A stretch of DNA of 64,000 nucleotides from Sordaria brevicollis (taxonomy: Eukaryota; Ascomycota; Sordariomycetes; Sordariales; Sordariaceae): the NCBI GenBank assembly GCA_033439795.1, contig JAUTDP010000019.1:62001-126000 (forward strand). Reading direction: 5' to 3'. Shown piece after piece: positions 22,707 to 33,774 of this stretch; position 1 is the first letter of the stretch; each line of letters begins with the position of its first letter. The notes beneath the pieces are model-generated. The model was given only the letters and a program-made list of their open reading frames with translations, ran no database searches and was not told where the DNA came from. Made by a program: the position numbers and the translations under genes.

Positions 22707-24246
22707 TTACATGCAGGCGCCGCCATCAACGCCGATCACCTTGCCGTTAATCCACTCGCCGTCTTGGGAAGCAAGGAAGCAGACAACGCGAGCAATGTCG
22801 ATGGGAAGACCCACGCGGTGAAGAGGCGACCACCCAGCGGCATACTCGTCGACCTCCTCGTTCTTGAGCTTCTCGCCGTTGGGAATGTACTCCCTGCACA
22901 CGGCGTGGTACATATCCGTCTTGATACCGCCGGGAGCGACGGCGTTGACGGTAATCTTCTTGTCCCCAAAGTCTGGTGGTTATCGTATGTTAGCAATTGT
23001 CACTCTACTCCAAATTTGCAGTCGACCGAGCAAAGGCAAAAACACGTACCAATAGCCATGCAGCGGACAAAGGTCTCGATGGCGCCCTTGGAGGCAGAGT
23101 AAACGGTGTGCTTGGGCACGGCCTTGGCCTGGCCGGTGATGGATCCCATGAGGATCAGGCGGCCGCCCACCTCGAGGTGCTTGTAGGCCTCGCGGGCGAC
23201 AAAGAACTGGCCGCGGGTGTTGATGTTGAAGACGCGGTCGTACTCCTCCGGGGTGACATCCTTGATGTGGCCGAACGAGACGACACCCGAGTTGGAGCAC
23301 ACAATGTCGAGCTTGCCGAACTTGGCCTTGGCCTCGCGGTAGAGCCTCTCGATCTGTGAGATGTCGCTGACGTTGGCCTTGATGGCGATCGCGTCCGAGC
23401 CGGACTTCTTGATGGCCTGCACGACCTCGTTGGCCGGGATGTCGCTGTTGGCGTAGTTGACCACCACCTTGGCACCGCGACGTCCGAGCTCGAGCGCCAT
23501 CTCCCTCCCGATACCGCGGCCTGGAATTCCACAAGGGACGAAATTGTCAGTCTGATCTCTGGCATTGCATGATGATGTGTGTGCATGAGGGGTACTGCTG
23601 TGTTATGCGACGCAGCCGTGGACGGGCCAATGGCGCGTTACGCAGACAACGCCTTGCATCCGCAACACCCTGCAGTGGGGATTTGTTGTTCGGTGCAAAG
23701 GGATAAAATGCCCATTGTGTTTCCAATTGTTGTTGGAAAAAGAATTGAGATGTGATGACTTGAAGGGCTTGAGGAAAACAAAGCGGCGCCGGAGCTGAGC
23801 ATGGGGAAATCGGACTTGGGATTGGGGTAAAAGGGCTGTCATCCCGGTCCGGGGCGGGAGCTCCCTTCCACCCCTTGCGGTGATCCATCGCCCTTTGACC
23901 CCTTGCAACAAGTCTTGGCGCAAATCGACTTCCGAAGCGAAAGCACAAAAAAACAACAACATCAGGAAAACGTACCGGCACCAGTTACGAGTGCTACCTT
24001 GCCCTCAAGCTTGGCAGAGTTGAGACCGAGAGGACCGGGGATCTGGTCATACTTGCTAGAACCGGACGGGGCTGTTACACCGGGCATTTTGGCGGCTGGA
24101 GTGGCTTTGATAGGAGCTGGAGCTGTGGTTGAACTTGAGCTATTAGACGAGACTGATGCTGTCTGCTGCTGTTTCTTCTCTGTGGTGTTGGCTTTGTTAG
24201 ACGAGAAGTGGGACAGGAGACGGGCGAGGAAGGCAGGGAGGGCCAT
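22707..24246 (-). CDS. tetrahydroxynaphthalene reductase-like SDR
   Basis: Three exons (24246-23976, 23520-23050, 22972-22707) encode 335 residues. The introns are 455 and 77 nt with GTACGT donors; the second has a GCTAAC branch. The core from Met54 (ATG at 24087, MPGVTAPSG) is 282 residues, the usual length of fungal 1,3,6,8-tetrahydroxynaphthalene reductases, and follows that family throughout. It shows GAGRGIGRE for NADPH binding, CSNSGV, a catalytic Ser in MGSITGQ, YSASK with Tyr and Lys, GGIKTDM, and the C-terminal [10 protein letters not shown]. The reaction is NADPH-dependent reduction of a polyhydroxynaphthalene in DHN-melanin synthesis. The first in-frame ATG adds 53 residues ([13 protein letters not shown] then Ser/Thr/Gln-rich) with coding-like codon use, resembling a targeting or disordered extension. 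The start could instead be 24087. Confidence 0.9.
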
Positions 24247-26100
24247 TGAAAAGCAAGACCAGCAAGAAAGCAAGCAAGCAGCAAACTGGGTGGGACAGGT
24301 TGCCTACTGACATTCGTCGATTGATGTTGACGCTTTGGTATGGTTGTTGACGTGGCTGTAAAGAGAGGACTTCCTGAACGGGTTTCCTGGGGAACAGGGA
24401 CACCCTTATATCTCCGTGTCCCATCGGCTGTCCCTGGGTAATGGAATCTAAGACCGCAAAGCCCTTGGATGCAAGCTGTGTCTCGAGACCGGCCCTGAGG
24501 CAGTGTTCTACATGGTGATAATGGTACATACATTGTGCTTGGCGGCTTCCGGACTGCGTTGGAGGAATGCCGGATCGTGCAGTCAATACGCGCGAAGGAG
24601 CGCAACACGGCATTGAGGCGTCAGCCCGAGACCGGCTTGTGGTTAGAGTCGCCGTTGATACACGGACTCATCCTGAAATTGTGAGAGTCTCGTCGGCTTT
24701 CCGCTCAGCCAGGGACGAGTTGCCGAATTTAGGGAGGTGTCAGGACACTTCTGACTGCCGCAACCCAGGATGCTGATATCTGACAGTTGACACCGCAAAA
24801 CGATCTTCAGGGCGGCAGGGACGGGAAGCTGCAAAAGTTAAGATGATCCTGGGGAAAGCTGACATGAAGTAAGCACCTTGCCCCATGTGCAATCTCTGAA
24901 GGAATCCCTGATTTTCATTCGGTAGATGCCCAGCTGCGGTTTCATTCCAGAGCATCCCTTTTCGGGTTGCTGAGGTGATGGTGTCGCGTTTATGCCCTCG
25001 AGGTGTTAGTGTTAGTGCAACACAGCCAGCTCGTGCAGGATCACTAACACTGCGACTGCTCTGGAACACCACCTCGACCACCAATGGTATCCCTCATTCC
25101 AAGGGCTGTGATGCCTTCCGATTCCAGCCTACGGCATCTCGATTGAACTCTCACGATGGTTACAGTCTTGCATCCCTAGGGTTTACCCAGCCATCGCCGG
25201 CTCATGTCAAGCTCGGATGTCGAGTACCTACCTATTCTACGGTTCTGGTAATTGGTAGAGTCTAATTGCGGCTTCGTTCGGTTTGAATGATGCACGCACC
25301 AACAAAACGCTCTAGAACTGCCACAGATCCACTGTGCTTGTAGGTGCAATTAGTACCTCTGCGTACCTCTATGATATGCCAGGGCTCATGAGATAGTGAC
25401 GTTGCCATTACCGGTACCCGGCACCACACATCTCCATATCAATTCACGATAGATGCCCAAGGCCATCGTCCTGTTGAAGGACCAGCATATGATCCTCGGT
25501 TCGAGGATCGCGATGGCATTGGATCGGTCTTTCGCCAGAACCAATTTGGCAAAAAGAAACGGCGACCTACCAATCCGAGGCACACCTGCTTGCCGGCTCC
25601 CCCAGCTCCGCACCGCCTGCGCGCTTGCGGAAGCCCAAGCCCACACCGGACATCCGAGACGGAGTTCCCAACCGCCAAGTGTTCGGAAGAAAAGCAAAGA
25701 GAAAAATAAGAAAAAAACAATGAAAAGATGAAAGGAGACGAAAACAAGGGTGGGCCTTACAGCAGAAAGGAAATAAAAGGTGGAAAAAAAACATACAACA
25801 CCAGGGATTCGCTGGTCGTCACCGACCCAACTACTAGTCTGGCCCTCACTGGCTTATCTATGGGAGAGCGGACGGGATCCCGAGTTTTCCAGTGGGTATG
25901 GTCGTATGTGCTTGATATGGTCAAAAATCTTTCTCTTAAACCTGCTCTAACCTACAAGCTTCCTCTCAACGCGCTGCTGACTGCCTTCAAGTTGTTTTTA
26001 CTTCGGAGGGCATGTAAACTGCCACCAGATCTTTTATACATATTCAATACCAACATTGCCCATGGTCCCAGCTGAGGACTTGGAGGTGTTCAACTTGGGC

Positions 26101-26158
<58 letters not shown>

Positions 26159-26581
26159 AAATGCGGCTTACATGGTCACAGAGAGTTAGGAAGCCATCTC
26201 AACATTCAGTCAACCGCATATCGGCATTGTTTCATGACAGTTAGCGGTCATCGCTAACAACATCGAGTTTACCTACCTGACCTTGGACGGAGGCCGTCGC
26301 CGAGAGTTGGGCAGAGAGCGATTCATAACCTTAAGGCCTTGAATTTTCGCGAGCGTCGCCGAACCCTTACCGGGCATCTTCGCCAGCCCCATATCCAGTA
26401 CCAATTCCACCTCCCCTAGCAAAATTGCCAGCGCCCCAAGGGCCCTTTAGAGCAGCTTCCCCTTCTCCCTATATCACCTTCAAGGGGATATTTCCCAGTA
26501 AGCTCAGTATCCTGCAGCCATCATCATAAGCACCGTCTGTATGGACTATATGGACCTCCTCCATAATCCGATTCAACCCCT
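24247..26581. other. intergenic, 2.3 kb, with poly-A tract
   Basis: No protein gene is supported. There is a long A-run at 26102-26155. GTGTTAGTG near 25003 and CACTAACAC at 25042 form an inverted repeat. Confidence 0.5.
26102..26155. repeat. poly-A tract (about 54 A)
   Basis: This is an uninterrupted A homopolymer in otherwise normal-composition DNA, 0.4 kb downstream of the DUF7136-like gene. It could be a slipped microsatellite or the tail of an old retroposed sequence; no element body was recognised next to it. The length is uncertain because of sequencing slippage. Confidence 0.9.
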
Positions 26582-27592
26582 TTACCAAACCAACTGAACA
26601 AGCGTAACCAGGCCCGCACCCATCGCTGCACACAAACTCAAAGACCCCAACTCCAGTCTGTGACTGTGACCCCAGCTCGCAGTTGGACAGCCACCACTTG
26701 CACAAGCAGAAGCCCTCAACTCAGCCGCCAGACTAACCGCCGCAGCTTGATCCAAGTTCGCCTTACAAGGAGTAGCAGGCGGTATCTCACTCGACACGTT
26801 TCCACACACGCGGAGATCCATGAAGCTGTTCAAATCCGTCGGCATCCAGACCTCATTGAGGATGTGAACGGCCATGCTCTGGGTTTTTGAGGCACAAGTC
26901 TCGGGGTCCGAGGCCAAGACTAGTTCAGCTTTCTGACCATCCTTTTTGATAGTAAAAGTGGTGTTCAAGGTCGTCATCCGGTAGTCCCATACCGGCTCGG
27001 TCTTGTACCAGGGGCTTTTGCTTGGTTTGAAGGCGGAGCAGTTTAGGTGGAAGAAAGCCCATTGGAGGGTGTGTTCCCCGTAGAGGTACTGGCTGGTGAT
27101 GTTGTCGCGCAGGTCGACCCACTGGGTGAAATAGTAAGGGTTTTTGTCGGTAGTGAAGTTGAATGGGGTGTAAGGGTATGTGCTCCAGCCGATGTCGTTC
27201 ATGATGCCCGCTCCGAGAGACCGGTAGTTGTTGTTGTTGTGCTTGTTCTTGTTCTTACCGGACTGCTGGTCCTGGACTAGAAGAGTCCATCCGAGCATAG
27301 CTCGGATTGCCACTGCGGCGTTGGGATTCTGAACGGCGACGACAATCGGGAATATGCTGGTCGGGGCATATGTCTCGCCGTGACGTGGGAAGAGGATGTC
27401 GAACTCGACTGTGGTGGGTTCATGGATGTACTGGATTCCGTCTTCATTCTTCCAGTTATATTCGGGTCGGGTGTCTCCGAGAGGGCGTTGGGCAGGGGGC
27501 GGGTAGTAGACATTCCGGCCGTGAACTAAGGGAAGAAGTAAAAGGGTAGTGATGCAAGTGAGGGAACTTGTAATGGAAATGAAGGGCCGCAT
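26582..27592 (-). CDS. secreted DUF7136-like protein, probably GPI-anchored
   Basis: A single exon of 336 residues begins at ATG 27592 (MRPFISITSS). The frame stays open upstream, but those codons have no good start. Residues 1-25 form a signal peptide ending in LLLLPLVHG. The body has the pattern VEFDILFPRHGETYAPTS...PIVVAVQNP that I associate with DUF7136, a family of secreted fungal proteins. It has several N-glycosylation sequons (NFTT, NITS, NCS, NTT, NVSS) and conserved Cys. The C-terminus is hydrophobic (GSLSLCAAMGAGLVTLVQLVW), which fits a GPI anchor. A short Asn/Lys/His run lies near residue 120. Role unknown, presumably in the wall or extracellular. Confidence 0.75.
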   Translation of the reverse strand: MRPFISITSSLTCITTLLLLPLVHGRNVYYPPPAQRPLGDTRPEYNWKNEDGIQYIHEPTTVEFDILFPRHGETYAPTSIFPIVVAVQNPNAAVAIRAMLGWTLLVQDQQSGKNKNKHNNNNYRSLGAGIMNDIGWSTYPYTPFNFTTDKNPYYFTQWVDLRDNITSQYLYGEHTLQWAFFHLNCSAFKPSKSPWYKTEPVWDYRMTTLNTTFTIKKDGQKAELVLASDPETCASKTQSMAVHILNEVWMPTDLNSFMDLRVCGNVSSEIPPATPCKANLDQAAAVSLAAELRASACASGGCPTASWGHSHRLELGSLSLCAAMGAGLVTLVQLVW

Positions 27593-28200
27593 CTTGTCTG
27601 ACGAAAAGGGTCGCACGCAAGACGAAATGGCCGGATGAGGTTTTTCGACTGTCATGGAGGATGCCGGGAGGGAGGTAGAATATATGGTACCTACCTGTAC
27701 CCTCATGAAGTTTGTGAAATGCCAACGAGACACCGCCACCCAACGTTTTGAAGTTATCCAACCGATGCAACCTCAACCCATGCGGCCCGAGCCGGAACGG
27801 GGAAAGCTTCTTTGGCCTGTCATTCAGAGCCGGGGCTCTCCGCCGGGCTGAGCCAGTGGGGCCGGGGGATCCCATCGGAACACCTGCCGGCTCCCGGTCG
27901 GAAAGAAAGGTTAACGAAAATCGCCAATGACCTGTTTCAAGAGGGTAAAGAACTGTGATCCAGCCATCGCCCGTCTCTAATTCCTCCATTCAAGTCTTTA
28001 ATCGGACGTCCACATCCCGCTTATTCACCATCAAGACTAACAGGACCCAGATGCCTTCAATTTTGTTTCATTCGGATATCCAAGCCTCCTCCGAAGGAGC
28101 CCGTTCGCCATAAGAACCCTTTTCGTGAATCATTATCTTACAAACCCAGAAAAACCCGTTCTGTTACCCAGTTTCCCAAACCCCAAAAGACATTTTTCCT
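27593..28200. other. spacer between two minus-strand genes
   Basis: This is the promoter side of the DUF7136-like gene and the 3' flank of the sfnG-like gene. No other gene is seen. Confidence 0.5.
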
Positions 28201-29499
28201 TTACTTCCTGTAGACATCACCAGTCTTCTCAATCTCAAACGCCTCATCCTTTCCTCTGCCCTGCTTCTCGAGCTCTCTAACCAGAGGAATAACGTTCTTG
28301 CCGAATGCCTCGACCTCCTCCTCGTAGTTCAAGAAGCCGGTCAACACCAGGTTGACGCCCAAGCTCTTGAGCAGCACGATACGCTCGGCAACCTGCTCCT
28401 TGGTGCCGATCAGCTTGGTCTTGAACCCGTCGTTGTACTGGACCAGGTCCTTGAACGTGCTGGTCGCCCACATGCCCTGCTTGTTGCTCGCGCTGGCGCC
28501 GGCGTTCTGGACCTCCTTCTTGAAGGCCTCGACGGCCTCGACGTCGGCCTTGCCCTGGATCTCCTGGAGCACGCGGATGGCCTCCTCCTCGGTGTCACGG
28601 ACAATGACAAAGGCGTTGACGGCAAACTTGACCACGTTCTCGCGGCCGAACTTCTTGGCGCGCTCCTTGACGTCGGCGATCTGCGTCCGGAACCCTTCGA
28701 GGTCCATGCCGTTCATGAAGTACCAGTCCGACACCTCGGCGCCGTTGTTCTTGGCGTCGTCCGAGTTGCCGCCCTGGAAGATCTCGGGGTGTGGGTTGAC
28801 GACCGGCTTGGGGCTGAGCTTGTAGTTGCGGAACCGGTAGAAGTCACCGGCGAAGGTAAAGCCTTCGTCTTCGGGCGCCGTCCAGATGCCCCGGAGACAC
28901 TTCATGAACTCGTACGAGCGGCGGTAGCGCTCGGCGTGGTCGAGCCACCATTCACCGACTGAGATACTGTGTTAGCACACGATCCTCTCTGTTTTTTAAA
29001 TTTTCGGAGGGAGAAAGTGACTTACTAGAATGGAACTCGCTCTTGTTCCATCCCGAGACAATGTTCACGGCAATACGTCCATCGGTGTAGTTGTCAATGC
29101 TAGCCACTTGCTTGGCAACGACGGCCGGGTTCCAGGGACCGGGAAGGATGGCAGCAATGACCTTGAGCTTCTCGGTGTGGTGGAGGAGGGCCTGGGAGAA
29201 CGAGACGGACTCGTGCTGCGACGCGGCACTGTACGAGGCAGTGAAGCGAATCTGGGTGAGGGCGTACTCGAAACCGACGGACTCAGCCGTGCGCGCATAG
29301 CGGACGTTGGACTTGAGATCCCAGCCGGTGTTCTGGGGAATCTTGGAAACGACGAGACCGCCCGAGACGTTGGGGACCCAGTAGCTGTTTTCAGGTTAGC
29401 TTCTTCTGACCTAGACAAGCAAAGGAAAGAGATACCAAGTGGCACTTACGCAAAGAAGAGCCTGTCGGGGTCGCTGTTGAGGGTGCTGGCGTCAACCAT
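28201..29499 (-). CDS. SfnG-like FMNH2-dependent dimethyl sulfone monooxygenase
   Basis: Three exons (29499-29450, 29384-29026, 28958-28201) join in frame to 388 residues. The introns are 65 and 67 nt with GTAAGT donors and GCTAAC branches. It is a bacterial-luciferase-like (LLM-class) flavin monooxygenase of the SsuD/SfnG group. It starts FFAYWVPNVSGGLVVSK and carries FEYALTQIRF, ILPGPWNP, RIAVNIVSGWNK, YRRSYEFMKCLRGIW, PHPEIFQGGNS and TFKDLVQYNDGF. These segments follow bacterial SfnG more closely than SsuD. SfnG uses reduced FMN and O2 to split dimethyl sulfone into methanesulfinate and formaldehyde. It is divergent from an SfnB-like gene with possible CYS3 sites between. Flavin-reductase partner not present in the window. 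The exact substrate is inferred. Confidence 0.88.
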
Positions 29500-29819
29500 T
29501 GTGTCGTTGAGGTGATGTGCTCGGCAAGGGTGCTATTGTCTGCTTTGGGAAAGTAAAAGCGAATGTGTTGATAACCTTTTGAGTGTTGGCAGCTCAGAGG
29601 CTAGAAAACAAATGGTAAAAAGGGGTCTTGAGGGCTCGGGCTGAAGGAGTGAGGCTCGATATTCATCATTTCAGCTCGAATGGCGTGCCGCAGAGCTGCC
29701 CTCTTGTATTTATACCACATCATTGCCAGTTTTGTTTTTTGATGGTGATCTTGCTCCTTGTGTGCGAAGTCGCTTCTCTGTTGAAAAGAGACCGTCGGTT
29801 CTCACAATGGCGCGACCGG

Positions 29820-29829
29820 ATGACGCCAT
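29820..29829. promoter_or_regulatory. candidate CYS3 site ATGACGCCAT
   Basis: It matches all ten positions of ATGRYRYCAT, the published consensus of the Neurospora bZIP sulfur regulator CYS3. It lies 321 bp upstream of the sfnG-like ATG. Binding is inferred. Confidence 0.6.
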
Positions 29830-30117
29830 CTGGGTTGTAAGCCATCTCATCGCGAGTGGTGGGCTTGGCGTGGGGAAGGTGGAGCTGATGATCGTTTAGG
29901 TTGGTGTTGTTGCGGCCTCAGAGCGTATGAAGGGTGCTATTCAGCGGATTTAGCCACTATAAACTGCGTTTTAGGTGATGGTGATGAATTCCACTGTAAG
30001 AAATCTCGCAATGTCGGAATATAAACAGTTAACCGGTTCTGGCATGGATTTGTCCCTAAGGGGTTAACGTGATAATCGTCGTCTCTACGACTTTGTTTGG
30101 GAGGGAGGATTGGCGTG

Positions 30118-30127
30118 ATGGTATCAT
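30118..30127. promoter_or_regulatory. candidate CYS3 site ATGGTATCAT
   Basis: This is a second exact match to ATGRYRYCAT, 488 bp upstream of the sfnB-like ATG and 298 bp from the first site. Binding is inferred. Confidence 0.6.
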
Positions 30128-30605
30128 CCGTCGAATCGGTTGCACAATACTTGCAGGCAGATGCTCACCAATGACAAAGCTCTGATTTTGCGAATTCGCG
30201 CAACTGGTGGTAGTATGGTAAGGCTTAATAGCCATGGCTTGCGAGAAGCCTAGACGCTTGAGGTCCGAAAGCGGTGATGGTTTAGTACTGAAAACCAAGA
30301 GCTGAGACGACCTCTTCTCGTTCAGCCTCTCCCGAGATCATGAGATACCGTGCCACCTCTTTTCTTGCGACATGATGGTGTCTGAGTGCGCAAGCATGGA
30401 GCAGGAAGATGACTGGAGGAAGAAGAAGAGACGTGATGGCGCAAGACAAACCCGTGTAGCGCCAGGTAAAAGGTATAATACGAAGGCAAACCGCAAGCCT
30501 TTTTGACCTCATCATGAAGCTGTGAACCCTCATCCTTCTCATCGTTGTCGTAGCTCTGGCCTTTTTGTGCAACGATTCCATAACACCCTCAAAAACATCA
30601 ACACC

Positions 30606-31958
30606 ATGACCTCCACCACCACCCAGGACACCAGTGTCCATCCAAGCAGCGACCCCTCCATCTACCAAGAATACGAGTCCAAATGGTCATCCCTCCCCTC
30701 AGACTCGACCGGCTGGATCCAACGCGCAAAGGACGTAGCCGCGGTGCTCGCCCCCGACGCTGCCGCCCGCGAGAAAGCCAACAAAACCCCCCGTGCCGAA
30801 GTGACTCTCCTTAAACATTCCGGCCTTCTCAAGATCTTCGGCCCAAAAGAACACGGCGGCGGCGAGCAACCATGGAGCGTGGCCTACCAGGCAATCCGCG
30901 AAGTCGCCAAGGGCGATGGATCGATCGGCATGCTCCTAGGCTACCACCTTCTCTGGGCCTTTTCGGTTTCCATCCTCGGCACCCCAACCCAAATCGCTAA
31001 ATGGACTCGCCTCATCACCTCGCAGAACCTCTTTGTGGGCGGCGCCGTCAACCCGCGCGACAGCGACCTTGTCATCACCTCCGACCCGAACGACCCTACC
31101 AAGATTGTCTTCAGCGGCTCCAAGCACTTCACCACCGGCGCCGCCGTCTCGGACCTGATTGTGCTCGAGGGCGCCCTCACCTCCGATGGCCCTAACAAAG
31201 GGCAGCACATCTTTGCCTACGTGCCTACTGTCCAACCGGGCATCACCTTCTCCTACAACTGGGACGCCATCGGTCTGCGGCTGACCGAGTCCGGCTCAGC
31301 TCAGATATCCAACGTTGTTGTGGACTGGGAGGACGCTTTGGGATGGGATGCTTCCCTCAAATCGCCAGTGCCAGAAATCCTAACCGTCCCCTACGCCACT
31401 CTCTTGCTGCCCACCATCCAGCTGGTCTTCATCAACTTCTACCTCGGCATCGCGCAGGCGGCTTTGGACACGGCAGCGGGTTACACGCGCAAGGCGACGC
31501 GTCCGTGGCCTTACTTGTCCGGCGGCGAGCGGGAGACTACCTCACCTGCGGAAAAGGCCACGGACGAGTTCTATATCCTCCAAACATACGGCACACATCA
31601 TGCGCACTTGTTGGCGGCCACGGCGCTGGTTGATCGGGCCAATGAGGCGGTTTCTGAGCTCTTTGGTGCTTACAGTCATCAGCGGGAAAACAGAGGCGGG
31701 GTAACGGCACAGCAGCGTGGTGAGGTCAGCGAGTTGATTGCGGCGGCCAAGATTGTGGCGACGGATGTCGGCTTGAAGGTGACGAGCGATGTGTTTGAGG
31801 TGACGGGGTCAAGGGCGACGGCGAGCAAAGTTGGCTTGGACAGGTTCTGGCGAGACTTGAGGACCCATACCCTCCATGATCCGGTTGCGTATAAGCGGAG
31901 GGAGGTTGGGAGGTGGGTGTTACTGGGCGAGATCCCGACGCCGACTTGGTATACGTGA
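30606..31958 (+). CDS. SfnB/DszC-like flavoprotein of the acyl-CoA dehydrogenase fold
   Basis: A single exon of 450 residues starts at ATG 30606 (MTSTTTQDTS, context ACACCATGA). Upstream codons are open but lack an ATG. It has the acyl-CoA dehydrogenase superfamily layout: a helical N-domain (LLKHSGLLKIFGPKEHGGG; GDGSIGMLLGYH), a beta domain (FVGGAVNPRDSD, FSGSKHFTTGA, WDAIGLRLTESGSAQ) and a helical C-domain ending SRATASKVGLDRFWRDLRTHTLHDP. That ending is typical of the SfnB/DszC/TdsC branch, which hydroxylates or monooxygenates sulfur compounds rather than oxidising acyl-CoA. In Pseudomonas, SfnB is encoded with SfnG for dimethyl sulfone use. Pairing with an SfnG-like gene across a shared promoter supports the same setting here. 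Confidence 0.85.
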   Translation: MTSTTTQDTSVHPSSDPSIYQEYESKWSSLPSDSTGWIQRAKDVAAVLAPDAAAREKANKTPRAEVTLLKHSGLLKIFGPKEHGGGEQPWSVAYQAIREVAKGDGSIGMLLGYHLLWAFSVSILGTPTQIAKWTRLITSQNLFVGGAVNPRDSDLVITSDPNDPTKIVFSGSKHFTTGAAVSDLIVLEGALTSDGPNKGQHIFAYVPTVQPGITFSYNWDAIGLRLTESGSAQISNVVVDWEDALGWDASLKSPVPEILTVPYATLLLPTIQLVFINFYLGIAQAALDTAAGYTRKATRPWPYLSGGERETTSPAEKATDEFYILQTYGTHHAHLLAATALVDRANEAVSELFGAYSHQRENRGGVTAQQRGEVSELIAAAKIVATDVGLKVTSDVFEVTGSRATASKVGLDRFWRDLRTHTLHDPVAYKRREVGRWVLLGEIPTPTWYT

Positions 31959-33042
31959 GTACACTCGTCCGGTGAGTGTCAGTGAAGCGGGGAATTCTAT
32001 ATGGGCATGTCACGGACAATGATGGAGGAGGGGGTGATTGTAGCGACTGTAGGTATTGATGCCGGAAATACAAACCACGCGACTGGTTTTCAACACATGC
32101 ATCACAATTCGGAAAACGCCAGAGCGCGTAGAGCTAAAAAGCCGCTTAGCGGATAGGGCCTGTACAAGATATGCGTCGAATTTGCAGCTATTATTTTGAG
32201 TTTTGTGTACGACGATAGGCAAATCGCCCCGCATGTCGCCTTACAAGTACATGGGTCCGGAAGTTCACAAAAAAAACACCCGAAGAAGCCAGCCTCAAGA
32301 CACCAACTTCTTGGAGACAATTACCCATCTCATCTGGTTTCCCAACTTGCCATGGCTGATTGTTTTTGCACTCGCGCTCTACCAGTTCCGTTCTCCATTT
32401 CCCCAGACAACCGAATGAAGATCATAACCATCACGAGTCTGGTGGACATTTGACAACTGGAGATATTTCGTAGTTCCAGCCAATCATCGCGGATACCTAT
32501 GTAGCAAAGCTCATCGGATGGACTGGTCGGCCGCTGTCAGTGATACCTTACCTCTACCTAGAGGTATGCAGGGGTACGGGTAAAGGGAGCTCGTTTCTAC
32601 TCAAACATTCGACGGGGGCACTCAATGAGCAACGTTATGACTTTTGCCATCATCGATATGGCCTGGAATGTTGTAGGGCGAGAGGCGGCTGTATCCGTCT
32701 TTCTGTATACATACTCGTCAGGTGGTCTGCAGAATTTACAATCTGACACATAGCGGGCGGCCGACCTGACGAGTACCTGGTTGCCCGCTTATAAGTTGGG
32801 TGGTAATACCGCTCCGGACCAGGTGATGGTTTTCTTTGACAAACTCCCAACCTCAATATTAAAGCCAGAGAGACTTGCTTACCGCCACCGGTCGCCCGCC
32901 GTCTTCAATTGTTACGTAGCAAGCTTCGGAGAAGCCAAGATGCTTGAGTTACAGCAACTTTCGACTTCACTCAACCAACAAACCACTTGATACTTCCTAT
33001 ACTCCACACATCTACAACCCTGGAACACACCACTCGCTCACA
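31959..33042. other. intergenic with one doubtful small ORF
   Basis: An ATG frame at 32233-32418 (+) could encode 61 residues with a possible membrane helix (LIWFPNLPWLIVFALAL). It has no recognised homologue and is not called as a gene. Nothing else is supported. Confidence 0.4.
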
Positions 33043-33462
33043 ATGTCAACCCGGTCTGCTAGACTTGCCCGCGCCTCGGTCAAATCCTACCTTGCCCATC
33101 TTGAAAGAGGTAAAGCGCTTTGAGTCTAAGCCATACCACGCCAAACGCAAAATTTCAACAATTACATCTGAACTATATATCCCGGGCCGAGTGGTTTGCT
33201 TAGTACCTAGTTGTGACTACATCATGGGGCTCACTGGGGGCTAAGCCTATATGTTACATGCACTGTTCTTTATGCAGGGTCCCAAAGAAACCAAAGAGAG
33301 CCCAAGGCAGAAAACCAAGCATGTTCACCCGGGCCGACTACAACGTTGGCTTTGTACCAACAGTCGGATGGGAAAACACACGATGACATGAAATTCTTCG
33401 CTGGCTCAGGTTGGGTCACCGGCATTTCCTTTCCAGGGAATCCTAAGGATCATTCAAGATAA
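33043..33462 (+). CDS. possible small two-exon gene (83 aa)
   Basis: ATG 33043 sits in a good context (CTCACAATG) and begins MSTRSARLARASVKSYLAHLERG, a basic amphipathic stretch resembling a mitochondrial presequence. A donor GTAAAG at 33110 and an acceptor TTTATGCAG ending at 33277 enclose a 168-nt intron. The join keeps a frame open to a stop at 33460. The second exon is Gln/Lys-rich and has no recognised family. Another frame of the same exon looks equally protein-like, so the splice is uncertain. Confidence 0.3.
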
Positions 33463-33774
33463 AACCAATCACCGACAGACAGTGTGGTTCTCTTATAGAG
33501 TTCCGATTTCCCCATACAAACCATACAACATTTCATCTCGTCCTGTCTTCGATTTCCAGAATCCTAACCCCGTAAACAACTTTGCTTTCGTCAAGGCTTT
33601 TTTCCAAATCAACCGGGAATCGTCCACCGGAGCAACAGCAAAAAAGCCTGTTACATCATCTCATCTCATCTGCAGTAGCACAACATCCATCTCAATCCTG
33701 TACGTCACCTCCTTACTCTCCATCCCAGTCATTTCCAACAAAATGTTTTAACCCTCATTACCTGGCCAGTCAAA
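33463..33774. other. upstream region of the small Cys-rich gene
   Basis: Pyrimidine-rich DNA, probably promoter and 5' UTR of the gene starting at 33775. Confidence 0.5.

Larger units (their letters stand above)
29500..30605. promoter_or_regulatory. divergent promoter of the sfnG-like / sfnB-like pair
   Basis: 1.1 kb separates the two start codons. It contains two exact matches to ATGRYRYCAT (listed separately) and no supportable gene. Confidence 0.7.

Noticed and set aside
12610..24246. Secondary-metabolite cluster (cyclase, PAL, THN reductase)
   Set aside because: No backbone synthase, prenyltransferase, P450, transporter or cluster regulator is present. Housekeeping-like genes lie between.
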